64,000 bases of DNA from Bin87 sp034423115 (GTDB lineage: Bacteria; Chloroflexota; Dehalococcoidia; Lucifugimonadales; UBA3495), in assembly GCA_034423115.1 (NCBI GenBank), contig DAOUJD010000019.1:62001-126000 (forward strand), in the 5' to 3' direction. Numbering within the stretch: position 1 is the stretch's first letter; each line of letters begins with the position of its first letter. This document shows, one piece after another, positions 26,867 through 34,033 of this stretch. The notes below the pieces were generated by a model. The model did no database searches and had not been told where the DNA came from. It saw nothing but the letters and a program-made list of their open reading frames with translations. A program made the position numbers and the translations under genes.

Positions 26867-27103
26867 ATGAAGCACGAAGTTGTGGCTTGTACGTGCGATG
26901 AGAATTGTGGAGCATTTTTGGTTGAGGCCACCGACCATGACAGCGAAGGAGAGATGTATTCGAGTTTGTTTTTCAGGTCAAACGCAGAGAAGCGAGCGCG
27001 AGCGTATGCTGTGTTTATGAATAGCGATCAGGGGTTGTCGTCAGTAGCTGGAAATACCCGGGCAGACTTGACAGGCACTGCCTCATGGGTCTGCGCAAAC
27101 TGA
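26867..27103 (+). CDS. Small hypothetical protein
   Basis: The ATG at 26867 is chosen because GGAGG lies 6 bases upstream; an ATG two codons earlier abuts that site. The 78-residue product (MKHEVVACTCDENCGAFLVEA) has three Cys near the N-terminus in a CTCDENC pattern that could bind a metal. The codon use and lower GC differ from the carboxylase genes. No family is recognised. Confidence 0.55.
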   Translation: MKHEVVACTCDENCGAFLVEATDHDSEGEMYSSLFFRSNAEKRARAYAVFMNSDQGLSSVAGNTRADLTGTASWVCAN

Positions 27104-27247
27104 AACTCCACGCCACCCTGCAGATGTTGGCATCATTAGCGCAGGCAGTAGCTAAGTTCAACCGTGGAATGTAGGTTACTGATTCGGCTGGAGTTGGACG
27201 ATCTTTGATTATGCCGTTTTTCATCAGCATCTGGAGATGAATGGGCC

Positions 27248-27880
27248 ATGCTTGGCGTTGGATTGGAAACTTGGTTGGTGGCTGGCTCTCCGATTGTCTC
27301 GTTCATCTTGGGCGTATGGATCGGCCCTATTATGAAACGCATACCCGGTGGCACAGCGAGGTTGGCCCAATGGACATACCGAGCAACACGTCGCAGGGTA
27401 ATTGCCCCGATTCGGGTTTGGCGTTTACGCCAACTGCATGGCGTAAGGATTGGCATGTTGAACGTCGATACTTGGGATGGGCTAAGGGTGTTGTCGGAAG
27501 AGGATCAGTATCTGTTTCGACGGTTACGACCCCGGGATAATCACGAACTGCTAGTTGCGAAGTTGGATGCGGTCACCAACCGGGAGCCCTTCGAATGGGA
27601 AATCGAAGCACAAGCCAGGATCGACAAAGCTGCGCTGGACCATGCGGTCTATACTCAATCTGGCGATAAACTGGAGTGCTGGAATTGCGCTTTCTTCGTA
27701 GGCGATTTGCAAAAAGATTCGAGCACGAACGAATATCAACGAAACCCTTACGGTGGGTATTGCTATAGAGAACTGCCGAGGGAAGAAACCCGGCCGGGCA
27801 GTTTCTGCAGTCGTCACAGCGCCCTTCAGGGCTATCTTCGTTCAAAGGCGGAACTTTATAACATCGCGCCGGTGGAATAA
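27248..27880 (+). CDS. Hypothetical protein with N-terminal membrane segment and Cys-rich tail
   Basis: A 210-residue protein. Residues 3-30 form one transmembrane segment (WLVAGSPIVSFILGVWIGPIM), followed by a very basic stretch (TYRATRRRVIAPIRVWRLRQLHG), so the body should be cytoplasmic. The C-terminal 70 residues contain ECWNCAFF, GGYCYRELP and GSFCSRH, giving Cys/His ligands (CxxC-x31-C-x15-C-x2-H) suited to a metal or Fe-S centre. GC is visibly lower than that of the flanking genes. No family or partner is recognised. Confidence 0.6.
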   Translation: MLGVGLETWLVAGSPIVSFILGVWIGPIMKRIPGGTARLAQWTYRATRRRVIAPIRVWRLRQLHGVRIGMLNVDTWDGLRVLSEEDQYLFRRLRPRDNHELLVAKLDAVTNREPFEWEIEAQARIDKAALDHAVYTQSGDKLECWNCAFFVGDLQKDSSTNEYQRNPYGGYCYRELPREETRPGSFCSRHSALQGYLRSKAELYNIAPVE

Positions 27881-28130
27881 CCGTCATTGGGTTAAGCCTT
27901 GGGCATTGATGACCGGCGTAATCAGACCTGACGCTATTGCCATATCGGACCGCAATCCGTCATGCCGTTTGTTTTGTAATGTTGCGAATGTTGCACACCC
28001 CCACCCATCGGACACAGATAGACCGCCGCCAAGGCACCGTGTTAGATTACGTGCCGACCTGTTACCAATCCTGTCATAGACATATTGAGCCAAGGACGCA
28101 ATCCCGTGCTCAGCTGTCCACCGAGGAACC

Positions 28131-29057
28131 ATGCCCAGGCCGCCCGCTGACCAGTACGTATCCAACATCCGCAGACCCGACGACATTGATGCGTTCTGGG
28201 AGGACGTGCTCGCGGAAACCGCGAGCATTCCCCTCGATCCTGAAGTCATCCACGATCCCCTGCGGTCTACGGAACGCATCGACGTTTACGAGGTCTTTTT
28301 CACCAGCCTGGATCACGTCAGGATCGCCGGCTGGTACGCAGTACCCCGCGAGCGGGAGGGACGCCTGCCCGGGTTGTTACAGGTGCCGGGCTACAACATG
28401 GAACCGCCGGTGCCCAAGCCCTGGGCCGGAAAAGGCTACGCCGCGTTCAGCGTCGCCCCGCGCGGCAAGCTACGCAGCAACCGCCAGTTCAACCCCGGCT
28501 ATCCCGGCCTCCTCACCTACGGAATGGTTGACCGCAACACCTACTCTTATCGCGGTTTCTACATGGACGCCTGTCGCGGCGTCGATTTTCTCCTCTCCCG
28601 CGACGAGGTCAACGGTGACCGCATCGGCGTCACCGGCCATAGCCAGGGCGGCGGCTTGACCGTATCCACCGCCGCCCTGCGTCCCGAGATCAAGGCGGCG
28701 GCGGCCGGCGCTCCCTACCTCTGCGGCTACATGGATTCCATCGAACTGACCGACGCCTATCCCTACCAGGAAATCGCCGACTATCTCCGCCTCTATCCAG
28801 ACCGGCGTGCGGAGGTGGAGAACACCCTGGCCTACTTCGACGGCATCAGCCTGGCTCCCCGCATCACCTGCCCCATCATCGTCAGCGTGGGCTTGCAGGA
28901 CAGCACCTGCCCGCCGGAAACCGGGTTCGCCATGTTCGATGCCATCGCCAGCGACGACAAGCGCATGTACGCCTACGACGGCCACGGACACGACGCCAAC
29001 AACCATGAGCACGCCGCCGTGGTGGACGCGTTCATGGCCAAGCACCTCCAATCCTGA
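28131..29057 (+). CDS. Acetyl xylan esterase-type alpha/beta hydrolase
   Basis: A 308-residue cytoplasmic alpha/beta hydrolase of the acetyl xylan esterase/cephalosporin C deacetylase family. The nucleophile elbow is GHSQGGG (VTGHSQGGGLTVSTAALRPEI), with Asp in GLQDSTCPPETGFAMFDAI and His in DGHGHDANNHEH. The LCGYMDSIELTDAYPYQEIADYLR region is typical of the family. CGAGGAA lies just before the ATG. It heads a same-strand run of four genes (28131-31329) with short gaps. Physiological substrate is unknown. Confidence 0.85.
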   Translation: MPRPPADQYVSNIRRPDDIDAFWEDVLAETASIPLDPEVIHDPLRSTERIDVYEVFFTSLDHVRIAGWYAVPREREGRLPGLLQVPGYNMEPPVPKPWAGKGYAAFSVAPRGKLRSNRQFNPGYPGLLTYGMVDRNTYSYRGFYMDACRGVDFLLSRDEVNGDRIGVTGHSQGGGLTVSTAALRPEIKAAAAGAPYLCGYMDSIELTDAYPYQEIADYLRLYPDRRAEVENTLAYFDGISLAPRITCPIIVSVGLQDSTCPPETGFAMFDAIASDDKRMYAYDGHGHDANNHEHAAVVDAFMAKHLQS

Positions 29058-29081
29058 CCGCATCTGACGGAACCTAACGAC

Positions 29082-29999
29082 ATGACCTCATCCAACGGCG
29101 CGCCGCCCGACGATTTCAACGCCTATTGGGACCACGTAGTCGCCGAGTTGGCAGCCATGCCGCCGGCTCCGGAGATCGAGGAGATCCCTCTTCGTTCCAC
29201 GGATTTTGCTACCGCCTACGGTGTCCGTCTCACCTCCATCGGTCCCTACCGCATCTACGCCTACCTGAGCATCCCCCACGGCGATGGCCCCTTTCCCGCG
29301 CGCTACCATCTGCCGCGCTACGGCAGCGTGACCGACCTGGTGCCGCAGGGTGCGTCCAACCACCAGCGGAGGGAGCACGTGACCCTTGCCATCTGCGTGC
29401 GGGGGCAGCGACTGGCGGATCAACCCTACGCCGCCGCATTCCCCGGGATGTTCACCGATGGCATTGATGACCCGTCGGGTTATGTGTACCGGGGCATCAT
29501 CGCTGACTGCTGCCGGGGCGCCGAGTATCTCGCCGGCGTGCCGCAGGTAGATGCCACTCGCGTCGCCGCCATCGGCAACGACCTGGCGTTCACCACCGCC
29601 GCGCTGAGTACCCACATCACCCACCTGGTGAGCACGCCGACCTTGCTGTACGCCACTGCCGATCTCGCGCCGCGCACCAGCGCATACCCGCTGGAGGAAA
29701 TCAACGACTACCTGCGTCTGCATCCAGACCGCGAGGCTGCCGTGCGACGCACCCTGTCCTACTTCGACCTGCGCTGGTTCGCGCCCCGGGTGGACTCCAC
29801 GACGCTCATCATGGCCGGCGCCCACGGTTCGGCCCTGAGCGCCGACGCGCTGGCAACCATGATCGAGACGATTCGGGGCTCAACCGACGTCCATGAGGCG
29901 GAACATTCCGGATTCAAGGACGGCCGCCACATCGAGGAATGGCTCGCCCGTCAGTTCGGCATGTCGGAGCCGAGCCTCCCACCCCACTGGCAAGGATGA
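29082..29999 (+). CDS. Catalytically altered paralogue of the adjacent esterase
   Basis: A 305-residue protein aligned along its length with the 28131 esterase (DDFNAYWDHVVAELAAMP; ADCCRGAEYLAGVPQVDATRVAAIGND; YPLEEINDYLRLHPDREAAVRRTLSYFD). At the nucleophile elbow, where the neighbour has GHSQG, it has GNDLA, so the serine is replaced by Asp. The acid position of the neighbour (GLQDST) is GAHGSA here, while an EHSGFKDGRH segment stands at the His position. It is probably not an ordinary esterase: either a regulatory or structural partner, or a hydrolase with changed chemistry. It starts 24 bases after the first gene. Confidence 0.75.
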   Translation: MTSSNGAPPDDFNAYWDHVVAELAAMPPAPEIEEIPLRSTDFATAYGVRLTSIGPYRIYAYLSIPHGDGPFPARYHLPRYGSVTDLVPQGASNHQRREHVTLAICVRGQRLADQPYAAAFPGMFTDGIDDPSGYVYRGIIADCCRGAEYLAGVPQVDATRVAAIGNDLAFTTAALSTHITHLVSTPTLLYATADLAPRTSAYPLEEINDYLRLHPDREAAVRRTLSYFDLRWFAPRVDSTTLIMAGAHGSALSADALATMIETIRGSTDVHEAEHSGFKDGRHIEEWLARQFGMSEPSLPPHWQG

Positions 30000-30003
30000 T
30001 CTC

Positions 30004-30777
30004 ATGCCCCACCTGAACTTGCCTGGAGTCGACCTGTGGTACGAGGACACTGGAGGCTCCGGCGTACCGGTAATCCTGCTGCACGCGGCCACCGGCACCA
30101 CCGAATGCTGGGTGCATCAACTCCCGACCTTCACCGCCGCAGGTTACCGGTGCATCTCATACGACCGCCGCACCTGGGGTCGCTCACGACCCACCGACGA
30201 CTCCGAACACCCGGGTTTCCAGGGCGACGACCTCCACGGTCTGGTGGAGTATCTGGGCTTGGACCGATTTCACCTGGTCGGTACCGCCGCCGGCGCAATT
30301 CCCTCGCTGGACTACGCCCTGACACACCCGGACCGCGTTCGCAGCCTTGTGGCCGCCAACACCATCGGCGGCGTCCAGGATCCCGAATACCTGGAGGTCC
30401 AGCATCGCTTAAGGCCACAGGAAATCCAGAGTCTGCCTCCCGAGCTACGCGAACTGGGGCCGTCTTATCGCGGAACTGATCCCGAGGGCACGGCCCGCTG
30501 GATCGAAATCGACCACAGCACCCGTCCGTACGGCGTCCTGCCGGCTCAACCGTTGCGCGAACCCATGACTTACGCCCGCTTGTCAACCATGCAGGCGCCC
30601 ACGCTGGTGTTGTCGGGCAATGCCGATCTGCTCGCTCCCCCGGCGCTGATGCGAATGTTAGCCGCAGTCATCCCTACCAGCCGGTTCGCGTCGCTGCCCG
30701 ATGCCGGCCACGCCGGTTTCTGGGAGCGACCGGAGATGTGGAACGGGTTGGTGCTGGAGTTCATCGGCCAACACTGA
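30004..30777 (+). CDS. Alpha/beta hydrolase-fold protein with Ala at nucleophile position
   Basis: A 257-residue protein of the MhpC/AB-hydrolase-1 type. The start at 30004 follows AAGGATGA, overlapping the previous stop. The fold is clear: oxyanion strand VPVILLHAATGTTECW, YDRRTWGRS, the acid region LVLSGNADLLAPPALM and the His region LPDAGHAGFWERPEMW. The nucleophile elbow, normally GxSxG, reads GTAAG (FHLVGTAAGAIPSLDYALTHPDRV), with Ala in place of Ser. Similar GTAAG proteins are known from memory in other bacteria as a distinct hydrolase subgroup, so this may be conserved rather than decayed. It lies 4 bases from the preceding gene. Confidence 0.8.
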   Translation: MPHLNLPGVDLWYEDTGGSGVPVILLHAATGTTECWVHQLPTFTAAGYRCISYDRRTWGRSRPTDDSEHPGFQGDDLHGLVEYLGLDRFHLVGTAAGAIPSLDYALTHPDRVRSLVAANTIGGVQDPEYLEVQHRLRPQEIQSLPPELRELGPSYRGTDPEGTARWIEIDHSTRPYGVLPAQPLREPMTYARLSTMQAPTLVLSGNADLLAPPALMRMLAAVIPTSRFASLPDAGHAGFWERPEMWNGLVLEFIGQH

Positions 30778-30861
30778 CTTCGCCCCGCCTCTCTAGCCGA
30801 TACTCGCCCACCGATCTGCTGTCGCTTTCCCAACCGAACCTGATCCGGAGGAAACATCAAC

Positions 30862-31329
30862 ATGGCCCAGGTTGAAGAGAAACTCACCGAATTGGGTTAC
30901 GAACTCCCGCCGCCCCCCGACCCCGTCGGCAACTACCTGCCCATCACTCGCAGCGGCAACGTGATGTGGCTCGCCGGCGTCGGCTCGCGCATGGCAACCG
31001 GCGAGCGTGTCGCGGGCAAGCTGGGAGCAGACCTCACCGTGGACGAGGGCTACGTCGCGGCTCGAATGGCCGCGCTCAATCTGCTGGCCCGCATGAAAGC
31101 GGAACTGGGCGATCTCGACCGCGTCACGCGCATCCTGAAGGTGGTGGGCATGGTCAACAGCGTGCCGACATTCACCCAGCAGGCCGCCGTTGTGGACGGC
31201 GCCTCAGACCTATTTGTCGCCCTCTACGGCGACGCCGGCCGCCATTCCCGCTCCGCGCCCGGCATGGCCGCCCTCCCCGGCGACACCGCCGTCATCTGCG
31301 ACTGCGTCATCGAGGTGGACGGCGGTTGA
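30862..31329 (+). CDS. RidA family protein (second copy)
   Basis: A 155-residue RidA/YjgF protein with a strong RBS (GGAGG, 9 bases before the ATG). It belongs to the longer subgroup whose N-terminus reads ELGYELPPPPDPVGNYLP, followed by GNVMWLAGVGS and ending APGMAALPGDTAVICDCVIEV. The RVTRILKVVGMVNSVPTFTQQ segment is typical. RidA proteins remove reactive imines, and some act as specialised enamine deaminases in degradation pathways. It ends 18 bases from the stop of the convergent amidase gene, and probably belongs to the 28131-31329 run. Confidence 0.88.
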   Translation: MAQVEEKLTELGYELPPPPDPVGNYLPITRSGNVMWLAGVGSRMATGERVAGKLGADLTVDEGYVAARMAALNLLARMKAELGDLDRVTRILKVVGMVNSVPTFTQQAAVVDGASDLFVALYGDAGRHSRSAPGMAALPGDTAVICDCVIEVDGG

Positions 31330-31347
31330 CCCATTCGGACCCGTCCC

Positions 31348-32754
31348 CTAGATCGGCGGACGGGTCGCGTACCACTTGGCATGTTGTTGGTAGGTGTACG
31401 CCGCCTGGATCACGCCCGGTTCATCAAACGGTTTGCCCGCGATCTGCATCCCGATGGGCAGGCCGCTCTCCGTGAACCCGCACGGCACCGAGATCGCCGG
31501 CAATCCCGTAACGTTGAACGGCGCGGTGAAGCTGCGCCCCCCCGCCGTGGTCGTGGGATCGTACCCCTCGAACGCTGCCGCCGGTTGCGTCATAGTCGGA
31601 GTCACCAGGAAGTCCACCGTGCGCATCACCTCGGCAAACTCCCGCCGGGCCAGCGTCCGGACCCGTTGGGCTTGCAGGTAGTCTGCGGCAGACATCAGCG
31701 CCCCGATGCGGAACCGCTCGCGGACGATTTCCCCGAAGTCCTGGGGACGTGCCTTAAGGTTGGGCTCGTGGTATGCGTACGCCTCGCTGACCATGATGAC
31801 CGAGTTGGCCGCTCGCACGTGTTCCAGGCTGGGCAGGGATACCTCCTCCACGATTGCGCCCAGGCTTTCCAATTCGCCGATAGCTTTTTCCACCGTGGCG
31901 ACCACCTCGGGGTTGACGCTGGGATCCGGGTCGAAGAAGTAGTGGCGCGGCAGTCCGAGCCGGACGCCCCGGATACCCTCCCGCAGGGACAGCGAGTAGT
32001 CCGGAACCGGCGCAGTACTCGACGTGGGATCCTTGGGATCATGCCCGGCGATGGCCTGCAGCATGTACGCCGTATCCTCCACCGTCCACGTCATGGGGCC
32101 GGCGTGGTCCTGCGACCAACTGAGCGTAACCACCCCGGCGCGGCTCACACGGCCGTAGGTGGGCTTCAACCCCACGATGCCGCACAGCGACGCCGGGCCG
32201 CGTATAGATCCGCCAGTGCAGGAACCCAACGCGCCCAGGGCCTGGCCCGACGCCACGGACGAACCCGACCCGCTGCTGGAACCGCCGGTGATGTGGGCCA
32301 AATTCCAGGGGTTGCAGGCCGGCTCAAACGGCGTCGTCCAGTCGGGGCCGCCCAGCGCGAATTCGTGCATGGCCAGCTTGCCCAGCAGGATGCCGCCGGC
32401 CGCCTTCAGACGCGCCGTCGTGGTGGCGTCCTCGGTGGGCACGCGGTCTATATCCACCTGCGAACCGGACGTGGTGCCCACGCCGGCGGTGTCATACAGG
32501 TCTTTCAACGCGAAGGGGATGCCGTGCATGCGGCTGCGGTATTCGCCGCGCAGCATTTCGGATTCCGCGACTCGCGCCTGCTCCATGGCGTCGTCGGCCA
32601 GCAGCAGGATGAACGAGTGCAAGCGGTCGTCGGTGTCGGCGATGCGGTCCAGGCACGCGCGCGTCAGTTCCACCGGCGAAAGCTCGCCCTTGCGCATCAG
32701 CTCGCCCGCCTGATGTATCGTGAGGAAGTGCAAAGGGGTGTCGGATGTAGCCAT
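31348..32754 (-). CDS. Amidase (GatA/AtzE-like amidase signature family)
   Basis: A 468-residue amidase signature enzyme. The Ser-cisSer-Lys triad is present: Lys in GIPFALKDLYDTAGV, cis-Ser in GGSSSGSGSSVASGQALGA, and the nucleophile Ser in CTGGSIRGPASLCGIVGLKPTYG. The C-terminal part has the usual TPTMTQPA and NVTGLPAISVPCGF elements. AAGGAG lies 10 bases before the ATG at 32754. The gene follows, with a 50-base gap, a 66-residue GatC/AtzG-like protein on the same strand. The substrate is unknown; by family it is an amide or ureido compound. Confidence 0.92.
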   Translation of the reverse strand: MATSDTPLHFLTIHQAGELMRKGELSPVELTRACLDRIADTDDRLHSFILLLADDAMEQARVAESEMLRGEYRSRMHGIPFALKDLYDTAGVGTTSGSQVDIDRVPTEDATTTARLKAAGGILLGKLAMHEFALGGPDWTTPFEPACNPWNLAHITGGSSSGSGSSVASGQALGALGSCTGGSIRGPASLCGIVGLKPTYGRVSRAGVVTLSWSQDHAGPMTWTVEDTAYMLQAIAGHDPKDPTSSTAPVPDYSLSLREGIRGVRLGLPRHYFFDPDPSVNPEVVATVEKAIGELESLGAIVEEVSLPSLEHVRAANSVIMVSEAYAYHEPNLKARPQDFGEIVRERFRIGALMSAADYLQAQRVRTLARREFAEVMRTVDFLVTPTMTQPAAAFEGYDPTTTAGGRSFTAPFNVTGLPAISVPCGFTESGLPIGMQIAGKPFDEPGVIQAAYTYQQHAKWYATRPPI

Positions 32755-32804
32755 GAGTCAGTTACTCCTTGTTTGGCTTGGTGCGTTGCTATGGAGTGAT
32801 ATGG

Positions 32805-33005
32805 CTACTCGGCCGGCCAGTCGGGGTGGTATTCAACGATCATTTCCGTCGCGCCTAGTTCAATCTCATGGCACTGGCGGGCGTAAGCGGCGTACAGGTC
32901 GTACACCGGTTTCATGGCTTCGACCTCCTCTCGGCTCATGCCAAGGCCGGCGCGGTCGGCAAGTTGCTGCAGTTCGTCAACGGACATTTCATTTTGGTCA
33001 GGCAT
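32805..33005 (-). CDS. Small AtzG/GatC-like amidase partner (predicted)
   Basis: The start at 33005 is set by GGAGG 7 bases upstream. The 66-residue product (MSVDELQQLADRAGLGMSREEVEAMKPVYDLYAAYARQ) has the helix-loop-helix opening of GatC and AtzG/DUF4089 proteins. These wrap around amidase-signature subunits and are needed for their folding. Position immediately upstream of the amidase and in the same direction supports this. The match is by eye and short, so it is tentative. Confidence 0.55.
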   Translation of the reverse strand: MPDQNEMSVDELQQLADRAGLGMSREEVEAMKPVYDLYAAYARQCHEIELGATEMIVEYHPDWPAE

Positions 33006-33100
33006 AACAGGACCTCCGGGTCGAGTCAGTATGTTGAGCGGTTTGATAATACATCGCTTGAGGCCGATGTGTTGCCCATCCAAGCTCACCGTCGGACGGG

Positions 33101-33586
33101 TCAGCCTCTGCTTCGACCCACCAGCAAGTGCGTAGCCAAAAGCCTGCGTTGTCGTGCCGTAATATCGTCGAACGAATTGGTTACCGCTTCAGCCCTGTTG
33201 ATCAGTCTCACGACCTGGGAGCGTGTGAACACGCTGCGCGGATTATAGTCAGCGTCCAGACGGTGTGATTGGAGCCTGCCGAATACGCTGGCGAAGTTGA
33301 GAATTTCAGGTACAGAACTGTGTTGCTGGTACGATGACACGCGATCTTTTGCCGGTCGGTGGTCAAGGGCTCGGTACATCTGCACCCAAAGCTGGATATC
33401 TTGCCCAGTCGGTGATGCCCCTACGAGTGCGTCGGCGTTGCTCTCGCAAAGGGCGTGAAACATTGCGTAGTACGCCGTGCTAACCGCCCGCTTGAGCATG
33501 GCCTGCCGCGGCCGGCCCGGAGCCGCAGCAACTCCGGAAACGCCGGCTAGCACCCTTGCCGTGTCAAAGAGATGCCGCCAATCCAA
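33101..33586 (-). CDS. HEPN-domain protein, putative RNase-type effector
   Basis: A 161-residue helical protein. The likely start is TTG 33586, just 3 bases after the stop of the upstream 33589-33921 gene and with GGGAG in range. The HEPN core is recognisable (MLKRAVSTAYYAMFHALCESNADALVG), and near the C-terminus there is an Rx4H element (RRLLATHLLVG), the catalytic signature of HEPN ribonucleases. In many prokaryotes such proteins pair with a small co-encoded partner as toxin and antitoxin. Here the partner is not the usual MNT nucleotidyltransferase. Function is inferred from fold and layout only. Confidence 0.65.
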   Translation of the reverse strand: MDWRHLFDTARVLAGVSGVAAAPGRPRQAMLKRAVSTAYYAMFHALCESNADALVGASPTGQDIQLWVQMYRALDHRPAKDRVSSYQQHSSVPEILNFASVFGRLQSHRLDADYNPRSVFTRSQVVRLINRAEAVTNSFDDITARQRRLLATHLLVGRSRG

Positions 33587-33588
33587 GG

Positions 33589-33921
33589 TTATTCGTACTC
33601 CCAAGGCCTCGCGGATGTGGACATATCGAGCCACTCGGGGTATTCGTCCTTGGCGATGTAGGACTCTGCCGGGACATTCCGAAACCCCATTTCATACAGG
33701 ATCCCGTCCAATTCCGACGATATCCGGTTGAGTTTGTGGGGGTCGAGCAGCGCTTCATCGCCGTCATAAACCACGATGATTTCGATGTTGTCTTCACCGT
33801 AGTAATCCACGATGGGCTCAACCGTGATCGGGTCGAACGATACCGTCCCCTGGAAAGCCTCATCCAGGAGTTTTCTCATATTGTCCTTGGCTGCCTGAAC
33901 GGTGGCTGCGGGTACGGTCAT
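33589..33921 (-). CDS. Small acidic protein paired with the HEPN gene
   Basis: A 110-residue acidic protein (MTVPAATVQAAKDNMRKLLDEAFQG) with a central alternating strand-turn pattern (DNIEIIVVYDGDEALLDPHK), then helix SSELDGILYEMGF and a Glu/Asp/Trp-rich tail. It lacks the GSxxxGD motif of MNT nucleotidyltransferases. It is immediately upstream of, and probably coupled to, the HEPN gene, which fits an antitoxin or substrate-adaptor role. No family is recognised. Confidence 0.6.
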   Translation of the reverse strand: MTVPAATVQAAKDNMRKLLDEAFQGTVSFDPITVEPIVDYYGEDNIEIIVVYDGDEALLDPHKLNRISSELDGILYEMGFRNVPAESYIAKDEYPEWLDMSTSARPWEYE

Positions 33922-34033
33922 TGTCTTACCGCCTCTCGTGTCAAATGCTGACTACAGCGATCTCGCGGCGCACGTGCATAGTCCGTCAGGGTCCAACCGT
34001 GTGGAGATAGCGAGTACATGTTACTGCAACCGG

